Part shown: positions 1 to 11,818 of the stretch, piece after piece
Position numbering within the stretch: the stretch's first letter is position 1
How the letters are laid out: every line of letters begins with the position of its first letter
From: Eimeria necatrix
Lineage: Eukaryota; Apicomplexa; Conoidasida; Eucoccidiorida; Eimeriidae
Direction: 5' to 3'
Assembly (NCBI RefSeq): GCF_000499385.1
Contig: NW_013654529.1
Location: 185,473 to 249,472, forward strand
Length of the DNA: 64,000 nt
Program-made: the position numbers and the translations under genes
Notes under the pieces: generated by a model
The model's database searches: none
The model's input: the letters and a program-made list of their open reading frames with translations, nothing else
Told to the model about the DNA's origin: nothing

Positions 1-3000
1 TGTATGCTCAGCTGCAACAACTGAGGCAGCAACAGCAGCAGCAGCAAACTGAGCTACGGACCCTGGCAGCAGAAAAGCAAGAGCTGCTGCAGCAGGTAGA
101 AGAAGCAACAAAGGCTCAAGATAATCTAAGCACACAGCTGTCGGCAGCACAGGCAGCAACAGATTTGCTGCAGGAACAAAACAAGCGATTGGATGAACAG
201 CTTCAACAGCTTCCGGCCTTGCAAGAGGCGGCGCAGCAACGGCAGATGCTGCAGCAGCAGCACCAGCAGTGGCTGACGCAGCAGCGGCAGCAGCAGCAAC
301 AGCTGAGAGCAGAAAAAGACAGACTGGAGCAAGACCAGCGGGCCTTAAAGAGACAGATGCGGCTCCAGGAGCAGCAAATCGCCTCGCTGCAGCAGCAAAT
401 GCAGGCAGCTGATGCTGCAGCAGCAGCGAGGGAGGAACAGCAGCAGCAGCAATGCGATTCGCAGCAGTTACAGCTAGAGGACCTTGAGAGGCAGCAACAA
501 CAGCAACAGCAGCAGCTGCAGCAGTGTAAAGCTCAGCTTGAAGAGGTGCAACTGGCAGCAAGAGAAAAGGACAAGCAAATCCAGGCACTCACAGAGGAAC
601 GAGACCAGCTGCAGCAGGAACTGGAACAGCAGCAGCTGCAGAGACACCAGCAGGAGCTAAGTGAAGCCCGCGAGCAGCTGGCAGAGGCAGCTGAGGCGGA
701 GCAGCAGCTACAAGACCTGCGGCGGGCAGCAGCTGCTGCAGAACAGCAGCTAGCCAGAGTTACAAGGCAGCGTGATTCCCTCGAGGCAGCGAAGCAGCAA
801 CTGCAGCAGCAGCTGCAGGCGCACGTAGGGAGGCTCGAGCTGCAACTAAAGGAACAGCAGCAGCAGCAACAACAGTTGAAGCTAGAGTTAGAGCAGAAGG
901 AACAGCAGTGCGAAGACATGGAAAATCGCCTGCAGCAGGAGCAGCAGCAATGGAGACAGCAGCAGAACAGCTGGGAAGAGACGCAGCAGCGGCTACAGCA
1001 GCAACTGCAGCTCGCTGCTGCTGATCGCGAGAGGCTTCAGCAGGAGAAGGAGCTGCTAGAGGCGGAAGGACAGAGGGCTGAAGGCGCAGCGCTGGAGCAG
1101 TCCAGAATGCTCGAGAAGCAGCAGCAGCAGCAGCTGCTTCAGCAGCAGCAGCAGCTTAGTGAGTTGCAGCACCAAATTCGCATGCAGCAAATGCAGCAGC
1201 AGCAGCAGCAGCGTGAAGTCGCCTATTGGAGTGGCCGAGCGGAGACAGCCGAGCAGCAGCTAGCGGCGAAACGGCAACAGATGTCTGAGCTGCAGCAACA
1301 ACTGCAGCAGCAGCGACAACAGCACCAAGCGCTGCTGCTGCAGCAGAATACAGAGAGGCAGCAGCTCGCCGAAGAGCTTACTCAAAGTCGCCTGCAACTA
1401 GACGCAGAGGCTGTGGCGCAGCAACAACTGATGCTGCAGCAGCAGCAAGCAGCAGCAGCAAAGGAAGAGATCGCACTTCTCGAGGATCGCCTGACAGCTG
1501 AGACCTCGCGTGCTGCTTCTCTTGCTGCTGAAGCTGAAAATGCTCATCAGTTGCTGCTGCAGCAGCAGCAAGAGACGGCTCGAGTGTCAGCACGCCTTGC
1601 AGCAGTCGAATCAAAATATGGTGCTTTGGCGGCGTTCCAGCAGCAGCAACAGAGGCAATTCCAGGAGCAGCAGCAGAGGCTCCTTCAGCAGCAGCAGCAG
1701 CGGCAGTCGCCAGAGGCAGGAGCACCTGTTGCTGCTTCTTTGCAGGCGGAAGTGGATGGGCTGCGATCTCTGTTGCATGCGGCGCAGCAGAGCAACGCTG
1801 AAACGCTGCAGCAGCAGCAACAGTTGCTGCAGCAACAGCGTGAAGATGCAGCGAAGCTAAACGAAGCTCTATTTCAGCTGCAGCAGCAGCAGACACTTGC
1901 GCAGAGAGAGCAACAAAAGGCGCAACGGTTGCAGCAGCAGCTCGAGCAGCAGCAGCAAGACATGCAACGGCTACAACAGATCACCACTGAGCTTGAAGCA
2001 TACACGCGGGATCTCTTGTTACAGCAACAGCAGCACCAACTCCAGCAGCAGCAGCAGCAGCAGCAACCGGCAATTTCCATCAGTCAACAGGGGGCGGTCG
2101 AGAGCGACCTTGCTGTTCTCTCTGGCACGGTCAGGGAACTGCTGCGGCGGATGGAGCAGCAGCAGCAAATGCTGCAGCAACAGAACTTGTTACTCGAGGA
2201 GTCGCGCATGCAGCAGCAGCAAATGCAGGAGTCGCGCCTGCAGGTGCAGCAACAGCAGCAGAGGAACCTGAACGACAGCATCGCAGCAGCACCGGTGTCC
2301 GCTATTGACACGTTTTTGCAGCGGCGCTGTAGAGAGCAGCAGCAGCAGATCCTGCTGTTGCAGCAGCAGCTTCAGCATGCTGAAGAGGAGGTTGCATTCA
2401 TACGGCAGCAGCAGCAGCAGCAGATCCTAAACACCAGCGCTTTCGGGGAGCAACAGCAGCAGCAGGTGCTGCTGTTGCAGCAGCTGCAGACGGAAGCAGC
2501 AAATCTGCGTAGGCAACTGGGACGCGAGCAGCAGGCAAAAGCAGCAGAAGCTGCAGAAGCAGCAGGGCTGCGGGAGCAGTTGCTAGCGCTGCGACGCCGG
2601 CAGCAGCAGCAGCAAACCACAGCGCTGGAGCAGCAAGAAGCTCTTGCTGCAGCCGCGATTCGGGAGCGCCAGACTGAGCTTTTGCTGCAGCAGGAGCAGC
2701 AGCAGCGACAGCAGCTGGAATTGCTGCTGCGTAACATAGAGAGCAACAGCGAGGCCGATAAGTTGACGCTGCAGCAGCAGGTGCGGCTGCTCGAAGGACG
2801 CTGTCAGGTGCTGCAACAGGAAGCTACGCTGCGGCAGCAAGAGGCTGCTGCTGCTCAGCAGCAACAGCAGGCGCTTGCGCAATACAAGGACGAGGCGGAG
2901 GAAGCTGCGCGGCGCATGCAACAGCTGCAGCGGGAGCTGCAGGCGGCGCAGCTGGAGCAGCAGCTCCTGCAGCAGCGGGTGACTGCGGCAGAAGCGTCCC

Positions 3001-6000
3001 GAGACGCGGCGTTGGAGCAGCAAACCGCTGCTGCTGCAGAAGCGCAAATGAAACAGCAGCAACTGGAACAAGATGCGCAACAGCAACAACAGGAGCAGCA
3101 GCAGCAACTTACATCACTGCATTTGGCGTTGCAGTCTGCACAGCACTCTCTGGAACGAGCTAATGACTCTGTTGCCGCACTGCAGCAGAGGGAAGCCGCT
3201 TTGCTGCAGCAGCTGCAGCAGCAACAGCAGCAGCTCACTTCTGATGGGCTAGCGTTTTCCCAGCAACGGCGGCAGCAGCAACAGCAGCAACAGCTGGCAA
3301 GATTGCAAGAGCTCCTCCAGCAGTCAAATGAAGCAAAAAGCAAGCAGATGGAGACCTTGCTGCAGCAGCAGCAAGAGCTCTTGGAACTTCGGCAGCAACT
3401 CCGGGCGTCTGAGCAACGACAAGAGCTGCTGGCAGCAAACGAGGAGCGACTGGTTGCAACATGCAATGCTGCTTTTGCACAGCAGAAGGAGCAGCAGCAG
3501 CAGCTGCAGCAGCTACAGCAGACCTGCTCGCAGCTGCAGCAACAAATTAGCGACTCAGAAAGAGAGGAGCCCCTGGCAGCAAATCAGAGGGCAGCATTGC
3601 AGCAGGAAGTGTCAGTGCTGCGGGAGTCGCTGCGGCAGCTACAGCAGCAGCTGCATGCCAGTGAGCTGCAGAGAGGGTCCGTGTTGCGGCTCTTGGAGCG
3701 CCAGCAGCAGGAACAGCAGCAGCAGCAGCAGCAGCCCAGCCCGGTTTTGCTGCAGCAACGCTGCAACGAGTACCGCATGCAACTCCAGGCTGCGGAGCAG
3801 CAACTGCAGCGGGCATGGCAGGAGAGCAACGAACTGAGGCAGCAGCTGCAGCAGCAGCAAGATGCTGCAGTACAGCAGCAAGTGCTTCACCAGTCCCGCC
3901 ATGCGCAGCGTAAGGAGCAGCAGCTGCTGCAGCAACAGCTTCTCCAGCAGCTTAGGGAAGAAACGGAAGCGCTTCGCCTGCGCCTACGGGAGATCGAGGC
4001 TCAGCATGACCAGCAGCAGCTGTCCCTCGCTGCAGCAGAGCAGCAGAAGGACCTTCTGCAGGGTCGCGTGCTGCGGCAGGAGCTAGATCTAGAGCAGCAG
4101 CAGCAGCAGCTGCAGCAAGCCGAACTCCTCGTACGGCAGCACCAAGATGCGAAGGAGTTGGCAGAAACAGAGTATGAAGGGCTGCGCTCCCGGTGCACCG
4201 CCCTCCAACAGGAGTTGCAACAACAGCAGCAGGAGCTGCAGCAGCAGCAACAAGAGCTGCAGCAAACGCGAGAAGAGGCCGCAGCGGCAAAAGCACGCTG
4301 TGAGCTGCTAGAGGAGGAACTGTCTTCTGCTGAGCGGTTTAGCAGTGAGAGCAGCAGCGCGCTGAAGCAGCAGCTGGAGCAGCAGGGAAGCTTGCTGCAG
4401 CAGCAGCGGGAAGCCGCACTAGAGCTGCAGCAGCGGTGTCTGGAGCTGCAGCAGCAGCTGCAGCGGAAAACGGAAGAGGACCAACGCCGCAGAGAAGCGT
4501 TGCAGCAGCTCCAGCAGCAGCAGCAGGAGCAGCAGCGGCTGCTGCGGCAAACGCAACTGGGCGCAGGCCAAGAGCTGCAGCATCAGCAAAGAGCAACAGC
4601 TCGACTGGAGCAGAAACTAGAGCAGCAGCAGCAGCTTCTGCGGCAGGCGCAGCAGAAGGAGGGTGCTGTAGCAGCAGAATTGGCTGAGGTGCAGCAACTG
4701 CTGCAGCAAGCATTGGAAAGGGAGCAGCAGCAACAGCAGAAACAGCAGCAGCAAGAAGAGCAAATTGAGCAGCTACAGGCAGAACTGCTGCAAAGGCACC
4801 AGGAAGTCGTAGCAGCACAAGGCCGGGCGAAGCAGCTTAGCGAGAAACTGGCAGCAGAGCAACAGCAGATAGCAGCAAAGGAGCAGCATCAGCAGCAGCT
4901 GCTGCACCAGCAACAGCTGCAGCAGCAGCAGCAGCAGCAGGAGCTGCAAAAGCTGGAGCTGCTTCAACAGCAGCATGCGAGGACGCAGGAGGAACTTTCT
5001 ACTGCACTGGAAGCCCTACATGCGACCCAGCATCGGGAGTTACAGCAGCAGCAGCTGCTGCAGCAGCTGCAGCAGCAGCTGGAGACGGTCGATGTGTCTG
5101 AAAAGGACCTGGAGCACTCGCGTGACCAGTGGTCCACTCGCTGTGCTACACTGACAAGCCAGCTGCAGGAAGCGGCTGCTGAGCTGCAGCAAGCGCGTGC
5201 AGATGCCGCAGAAGCGCAGAAAAAGCTGCAGCAGCTCCAGCAGCAACATGAAAGAATGATCCAACTGCAGCAGCAAGCGACCGAGACAGAGCAGCAGCAC
5301 GTTCTGCGTCTTACGGAAGAGCAGCAGCGGCTGCAAACTGCCCTCGATGGAGCGTACGATGAGCTGCTGCAGCAGCAGCAACGCTGCAAGGAACTGGAGA
5401 TACTGCTGCAACGAGCGGAGAAGAATCAAAAGGAGGTGCAGCAGCAACAAATGCAGCGCGCTGAGGAAGCAAAGCAGCTGCTGCAGCAGCTGCGAGAGGC
5501 AGAGGCGCAGCTACAGGAGGAGCAGCAGAAGAGTAGGGAGGCGCAGCAGAAGCAGCAACAGCTCGAGAGGAGCCTCGAAAGAGCTGCCGATGAGGAACAG
5601 CTATTTCGCAGCATGCAGCAGCAGCAACAGCGCGAGCAAGAAGCCCTAGCAGAGCAGCAGCAGCAGCAAGTGCTGCAGCTGCAGCAGCAACTAGCTGCTG
5701 CGAGAGCAACCGTGCAGCAGATCAGGCAAAGTCAACTGGAGGACCGCCGGAAGGCGCAGCAGCAGCAGCAGCATATTGCTGCGCTGCAACGTAGTTTGCA
5801 GAAGGCAGAAGAAGCTCGGGAGCAGCAGCACGAGCGGGTGCGCGGTTGGCAGCAGGAGCAGCAACGCTTGCTGTCTCAGGTGCAGGAACTGCAGCAGCAG
5901 CTGCAGCACGAGAAGGGTGCGCGGCGACAGCAGCAGCAAGAGCTGGCTGCGCTGCAGGGTGCAGCGAGCTCAAGCGAGAAGGAGAAAGATGCTGCGCTGC

Positions 6001-9000
6001 AGCAAGCGAAGAAAGAGCAGCAGCAATTAACTGACATGTTGCAGCAGCTGAAACAGGAAGCAACGGACCGCATGCAGCAGCTGCAGGAGGTGACACAGGA
6101 ACGCACTCTGCTGCAGCATGCAGCAGCTGACTTGGAGTCACAGCTAGCTCAGCAGCTAGCCGAGACGGAGCAGCTGCAGCGCCGAGCTGCAGCGCAGCAG
6201 CAGGAGATGAGTGCCTTGCAGGCCAAGTTGCGGCAGCAGCAGCAAACAGCAGCATCGCTGCAGCATTTGCAGCAGCAGCACGAAACGACTGTTCAGGACC
6301 TCCGCGAAGCTCAGCAAGAGCTGAAGCAGCAAAAGCAGCTGCTGCAGCTCCAGGAGAGGCAGCTGCAGCAGTACCAGCAGCAGCAGCAACAACAACAAAG
6401 GCAACTGCAGCAGCAGCATGGGTCGCTGCAGAAGCAGCTGCGTGCAGCAGAGAACTTACTCGCTGACAGTGCACAAGACTCAACAGCAGTTCGCGAGCAG
6501 CTGCAGCAAACACAGGAGCAGCTGCAGCAGTTGCGTCGAAAGCAGCAAGAGCAGGAGCGGCAGCACCAGCAGGAGCTGCTGCAGCTGCAGCAGCAACACA
6601 AAGATATGCAGCAGCAGCACAGCCGCGCCCTACAAGAGAATGCAGCACTGCGGAGAGAGCACGAGCGTTTGCAGCAGCAGTTAGATTCTGAGAAGCAGAG
6701 AGTATCTCTGCTGCTGCAGCAGTTGCAGCAGCAGCAACAGAAGCTGCTGCAGAGCAGCAAGGGCGATGCTGCTGCTCTAGAGTTGCAGCAGTTGAGGCAG
6801 GAAACACAGGAGTTGCAGCTGCAGCAACTGGCAGCAAATGGGAAGATCCGTTCGCTGCAGCAGCAGCTGCAGCAACGTGGCATTGAGCTCTCTGATACGC
6901 TGCAGCAGCTAAAGCAGCAGGCACAAGAAACAGAGCAGCAATTACTTGCTGTGGGGGAGCTTACTGTGCAGCTGCAGCAGGCGCAGGAACAACAGGAATT
7001 GCTGCAGCAGCAACTGCAGCAAGAGCAGCAGCAGTCTCAAGATATGCGTCGGCGCTTGCTTCAGCAAGCTGCAGCTGAGAACGAGACGCAGCAGCAACTC
7101 TTGTCGGTAGAGCAGCAGCAGCAGTTGCAGCAGCAGCTGCAAGCAGCAGAGGAGCGCATACAGCAGCTGGAGCAGCAGCTGCAGCAGCAGAAGGAGCAGC
7201 ACGCAGCGGTGCTTGAGGGAACCTTAGAGGGCAGAGCACTGCAGCAGCAGCTGCAGCAGCTAGCAGAAAAAGCAGCACAACACAGAACAGAAGCGCTGCA
7301 GCTGCAGCAGGAGCTGCAAATGCAGGCAGAGCGCATGCGAAAACTCAACAGCGAGAAGCAACTGCTGCTGCTGCAGAAGGAAACGGCAGAGGTGCAGCAG
7401 CAGCAGCAGCAGCAGCAGCAGCACAGATGCACACGGGCATACGCATGTAAAGAACCGGAAGCAGAATGGCATGAAGGGACTCTTGCCCTTTGCTGCATAT
7501 GCTGTAACGGATGAGGGTTTAGGGTTTAGGGTTTGTGAATTGGTGTGCTTATGCGCAGGCATCAGCAGCTGCAGCAGTGCGAGAGGCTCGTGATGCTGCA
7601 GCTCTGCAGCAGAAGGTGCAGGAACTGACAGCAGCGCAGCAGCTGCAGCAGCAGCAGCAGCAGGAGCTGCAAAAGGACATTGACTGCTACCGTGTGCTGT
7701 CCAGGCAGCTGAGGGCGGAAGCAGCAGCAATGGCCAAAAGAGCAGCAATCATGGACTGGGAGCAGCAGCAGCAGCTGCTGCTGCAGCTGCAGCAACCCGG
7801 GGAGGCTCACCGCAACTCCAAACAGAAGCTGCGTTATGTTGACATTCTCCATTCTCAGGTTAGAGACTTAAAGGATTTAAAGGATTTGATTTATATTTTT
7901 CTTCTTCGTTTTTCTGCTCCTTTGCTTTGCCTGTTTCTCTTTTTCAATTTGCATTTCTTCTATTTGCTGCTTCTGTTCCGCGCCGCCTCGCCAGCCCCTC
8001 CAACAATTTGTCTGAGGCAGCATTTAGACTTCTTTTTGTTTTTGTTTTTGTTTTCGGCTGTCTGCGTGTACAGCTGGTGCACTTGGGGTGTACGTACAGC
8101 TGGGGTGCAAAGGGACTTCCTGCTGCCTGTGTTTGGGGTGTATGGACAGCTGCAGCGCGAACGCCAAAGAAGTCTTTCTTTAGAAAAGGAAGTGCAGCAG
8201 CTGCGCATACACCTGAGCACTTTGGCCCCGCTGCGGCGGCTGCTGCCTTCGCTTTCCAAGCCTTCTTTTCTGCCTCTTTCTCAGCCTGAGGCGGCCCAAA
8301 AGGGTAATTTATTTCAAGTTTTCGCATTTAATGAGTTTATTTGTATTAAAAGGATATTTAATTGTCCATTTTTCCCAAAATTCTGCACTTTCTTTGTTCT
8401 CTTTGCAAGAATTGGCCTCCTGGCTGCCTGCGCTGCTCCTCCTAGCTTTCGTCCTTCTTCTCTGTGCCTCGGGTGTTTGTCTTTTTGAATTTGTTTCTCT
8501 TCTTTGTTTATTTTATTCTTTTTATTTTTTATTTTCGTCTGTTTTATCTTTTTTGTTTATTCTTTTTCCCTTTTTATTTTCATCTTTGTCTCCCTCTCCA
8601 GTCACTTTGTCTTCATCAACTGCCATTCCGACTGCTGCCAGCACGTGCTGTTTGTTCGCTGCTGCTGCTGCTGCTGCTGCTGCCCGTGCTGCTTCTGCTT
8701 GCTGCTGCTACGGGTGCGTCTGCTTGCTGCTGCTAGCTTGCTGCTGCTACGGGTGCTGCTGCCTGCTGCGGCTGCGGCTCTTGCTGCTGTGGTTGCAGGT
8801 GCTGCAGCAGAAAGTGTTTCCATTTCTTTGGGCTTTTCGATGCTGCTTGGGGGGCCCCGCCGTCGCGTTTCCACTTCTTCCTTTTTGCTGCTGCAGCACA
8901 GCTATGCCTTCATAATGCAGCAGCTGCTTTCTCTCGTCGGTTTAATTCAAGATGCATGCGGAGACAAAATCACATTTAAAGTGCTCGACCTGCTGCCTCG

Positions 9001-9007
9001 TAGGCGC

Positions 9008-9054
<47 letters not shown>

Positions 9055-9726
9055 AGTGCTTTCAGCTGCTTCTCCAGTCATATCGCTGCAGCAACAGCTG
9101 CTGCTGCAGCTGAGCTGCTGCTTGCTGCTGCTGCATCTACAATGTGTGGAAGTAAACTTACAGGCAAATGCAGAAATGAAATAAAGGACACAGGCAACCA
9201 AGCAAGAAGCAAGAGAGATTTAAAAGTTACAGAAGTTGACAGATTTATTTAATGTCTTTTTAATTTTATTTGTTTATTTATTTATTTTGTTTATGGACTC
9301 AGATGCTGCAGCAGCTCTTTTTAACCCCCAGCCACCGTCCCCCAAGGCAGCTGTACAGACAGCCCAACGAGCTGCTGCTAAGGACGGGCCCCTCACCATG
9401 AGCCAGCTGCTGCCCATCTCTTCCCAAGCGGAAGCAGCAGATGCAGCAGCAGCAGCAGCAGCAGCAGCAGCGTTCCCGCCCAGAGAGGAGGTGGTGGAGG
9501 CTGTGGCTGCGTTGAAGGCGCTGCTGCGGCAGCAGCTGCTGCTGCAGCCGCAGCTCCAGCAAAAGCAGCAGCAGCAGCAGCCAGTGTCGCTGCTGCAGCA
9601 GCGAGCCACGAGGCGCAGCAGGGGCCTATCGCCCCGCGTCTCTCGCTGCTCTTTATCCCTCACTCCTTCAGCTTCTTTGTCCCCCAGAAGCAGCGCAGCA
9701 CCAGACCTGTCTTTGGTCCTTAGTAC

Positions 9727-9758
<32 letters not shown>

Positions 9759-9913
9759 GGGAACAACAACGGCAGCAGCAGCAGCTGCAGCAGCTGGAGC
9801 TGCAGCAGCTGCCGCCGCAGTTGGGAGAGCTGGGTGTAGTGAACAAGGGCTCTGGACGCTTCGAGCGCCCACACAGCAGTGTCAGTGCTGCGGGAACTGC
9901 AGCAGCAGCAACA

Positions 9914-9945
<32 letters not shown>

Positions 9946-10039
9946 AACGGCAGGCAGCAACTACGGCAGCGCCACCGAAGGCGACACCTCGTGTCTTTCT
10001 GAGGTGTCTGTAGAGTCTCTCGAAGATGCAGAGGCTTAG
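1..10039 (+). CDS. Giant Gln-rich coiled-coil protein, 5' end outside the window
   Basis: The reading frame is open from base 3 to base 7514, so the start lies left of the window. Sequence shows: about 2,480 residues of almost uninterrupted heptad-like coiled coil, dominated by Q, L, E, R and A, with Gln runs encoded by CAG/CAA. Best exon model: exon 1 to about 7447 (donor GTAAAG) or 7390 (GAG/GTGCAG); exon 2 from 7575 or 7559 to 7858; exon 3 8150-8303; exon 4 9303-10039, ending in TAG. Phases agree across exons 2-4. Exon 2 ends with AHRNSKQKLRYVDILHSQ, which resembles the NxKQKIxYVxxLKxE motif near the C-terminus of HMMR/KIF15-type microtubule-associated coiled coils. Exon 4 is Ser/Ala/Gln-rich and acidic at the end. 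Inference: a large cytoskeletal or centrosomal scaffold. No motor domain is visible. The exact exon 1 donor is uncertain. Confidence 0.75.
7513..7536. repeat. Telomere-type repeat (TTTAGGG)3 in intron
   Basis: Three copies of the heptamer in G-strand-sense orientation lie in the first visible intron of the giant coiled-coil gene, just before the acceptor that ends in GCGCAG at 7558. Exon 1's frame would stop at a TGA at 7512-7514 if it were not spliced. Confidence 0.85.
8304..9302 (+). other. Long intron of the coiled-coil gene with CTG tracts
   Basis: A 999-base intron is inferred from donor AAGG/GTAATT and acceptor CTCAG at 9302. The carried base G plus AT restores a GAT codon and keeps the frame. 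It is T-rich at first, then holds CTG runs at about 8658-8720 and 9009-9055. In sense these would be read as poly-Leu or poly-Cys, so they are treated as non-coding. A short stretch at 8890-9000 could hide a further exon, but no clear splice pair was seen. Confidence 0.5.
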
Positions 10040-10774
10040 AGCTTTTCAGTTGCCAAGTGATTTCTTGTTTTTCAGTTTTTCGGTCTGCACTTTAGTGCTG
10101 CTAATTGACTTATCTTTCGAAATACTTTTGAAAAGTTTACTATTTAAAAAGTAAAATAGATTTGAATAGGCTTTGCATGAATTCAGAATACTTTGTACCC
10201 CACGAGCTGTTCACCCTCTGCGCATGAGGGGTGGTGGTGTCCAGACAGCAGAAGTGAGTGGAGGAAGTAACTTTTAAAAATTAATTTACTTTTTAAAAAT
10301 TTAAATTCATGCAGAAGTGTCATTTGACATTTTAAAATTCAAATTCACGCTGGAGTGTCACTACTCGCGAGGCATTGTTGCTGCTTCCTGCTCCAGCAGC
10401 AGCGAGGCACCGCCATTCCACTGCCGCTAGCGCTATGTGCATCTGTATCTGCATTTGCATGTCCATTTCCTTCTAATTGCACACAATTAATGAATAATAA
10501 ATAAATAATTAATCCATTTTGAGGGAATTTCCAAGTGTTTCCGCTCCCGGGCAGGCGGCGGGGCCCACGCGTCTTCTCGGGGGCCCCCGCATGCGCAACC
10601 TGAACAGCGGCCGTTTTCCGCGCACATTCGCCCTTTGGCGGAACAAAGAGTTTAATTATAAATATTTAATTAAATTGAATTAACAAGAAAGCGAATTGCC
10701 CTCAAAGGGCCCGCGCAAGGGCCCCCAGCAGCGCGGGGCTGCAATGGCTGCGCTGTAGCTCCGGGCCATTCACC
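10040..10774. other. Intergenic region, AT-rich
   Basis: Contains AT-rich stretches, a short CAG/GCA-rich piece near 10380-10420 and GC-rich pieces near 10540-10620. No convincing coding exon was seen on either strand. Confidence 0.5.
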
Positions 10775-11410
10775 ATGGCTCCCTGGCGTATGTACACCGG
10801 GCGCACCCAAAAGCTCCTCGACTTGTACTGTGGGGCCTGTCGCTACCGCATGCAGACACCGCAGGCGTTTTCTTTGCTGCTGCAGCAGCAGCCGGAGCTG
10901 CTGCTGGCCTCCTTGGAGCAGCAGCAGCAGCAGCAGCCCGAGCAGCGCGGGCGCGGGGCCCCCGACGCAGCAGCAACTGCTGCAGCAGCAGCAAGGCGAG
11001 CTGCTGCTGCCCTCAAGCCTCTGCCGCAGCAGGAGAAGCCGCCCTTGCCGCCGCAGCAGCACACTGCGAACTTGTTCCCCCGCCGCAGCCGTGCTGCAGC
11101 AGCTCTGGAGCAGCAGCAGCAGCAGCAGCAGCAGGAGCCGCAGCAAGACCCCCCGGAAGCGGCTCTTCCTGCTGCTCTCGCGCGGCACTTCGCGCTGCTG
11201 CCTCTTGCTGCTCCTGCTGCGCTGCTGCAGCAGCAAACTGCTGTGCTGCACCGAGCCTTCGCTGGCCACCCCCTCATGGGCACTCGCAGGCAGCGGGGTG
11301 TATATACACCTCAAAGCCCTGCCAACAAAACAGCAGCAGCTCTCAACAGCGCCCGCGTTGCATGCCCTCAGTGCGGAGGGACTGCCAAGTGGAAGGCCCC
11401 ACAGACCTGA
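10775..11410 (+). CDS. Hypothetical protein with two C-x2-C motifs
   Basis: A single open frame of 211 codons starts at an ATG in a good context (CACCATGG). The N-terminal 45 residues (MAPWRMYTGRTQKLLDLYCG...) are of normal complexity and contain CGAC. The end contains CPQCGG. The two Cys pairs could together bind a zinc ion, but this is inference. The middle is Gln/Ala-rich from CAG runs. A palindrome GGTGTATATACACC at 11297-11310 lies inside the frame and is read as GVYTP. Antisense frames here are poly-Cys/Leu and rejected. The family is not recognised. It could be one exon of a longer gene. Confidence 0.45.
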   Translation: MAPWRMYTGRTQKLLDLYCGACRYRMQTPQAFSLLLQQQPELLLASLEQQQQQQPEQRGRGAPDAAATAAAAARRAAAALKPLPQQEKPPLPPQQHTANLFPRRSRAAAALEQQQQQQQQEPQQDPPEAALPAALARHFALLPLAAPAALLQQQTAVLHRAFAGHPLMGTRRQRGVYTPQSPANKTAAALNSARVACPQCGGTAKWKAPQT

Positions 11411-11413
11411 GGC

Positions 11414-11463
<50 letters not shown>

Positions 11464-11782
11464 GCTGCTGCGCTGCTGCGGCAGGCTTGGCCCTGCAGCT
11501 GCTGCTGGGGTGGAGCTGCGGAGAAGCAGCAGCAACGCACGGGCAGGCAGCAGTGGGCCCCTAGGAAGTTGTGCTGCGGCAGCGGCTGTTGCTGCTGCTG
11601 CAGCAGCAGCAGCAGCTGCTGCTGCTGCTGCTGCTGTCGCAATGTGTCTGTCTTTGCCTGCTTCTTCTTTTTTCTTTTTTAAAGCTTTTCCTTTTCCTTC
11701 AAGTTCATCTCTTCAGCTGAGGTGTATAGACAGCCCACGGCTGCTTCAAACCCTAGCCCCAGGCCTCTGCTGCACTCCATCG
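11411..11782. repeat. CTG/CAG microsatellites between genes
   Basis: A pure CTG run at about 11414-11463 and shorter CTG and CAG runs at 11587-11640 surround a short piece of normal complexity. On the minus strand this could hold another exon of the downstream-reading gene, but no splice pair is convincing. Confidence 0.5.
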
Positions 11783-11814
11783 AGGGTTTAGGGTTTAGGG
11801 TTTAGGGTTTGCGG
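11783..11814. repeat. Telomere-type repeat (TTTAGGG)4
   Basis: About four heptamers in G-strand orientation on the plus strand. They lie 3' of the second exon of the minus-strand gene at 11819-14188. Read on that strand (AAACCCT) the array supplies an in-frame TAA. Confidence 0.85.
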
Positions 11815-11818
11815 TGAG

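Noticed and set aside
5722..6924. Long minus-strand frame (400 codons) opposite the giant coiled-coil exon
   Set aside because: It is rich in Ala, Pro and Cys purely because it is the complement of CAG-rich coding sequence. It has no normal stretches, and the plus strand has a coherent coiled coil.
8504..9184. Plus frame with long Leu/Phe stretches that could pass for a multi-pass membrane protein
   Set aside because: The hydrophobic runs are T-rich intron sequence and CTG repeats. The flanking exons join in phase across it.
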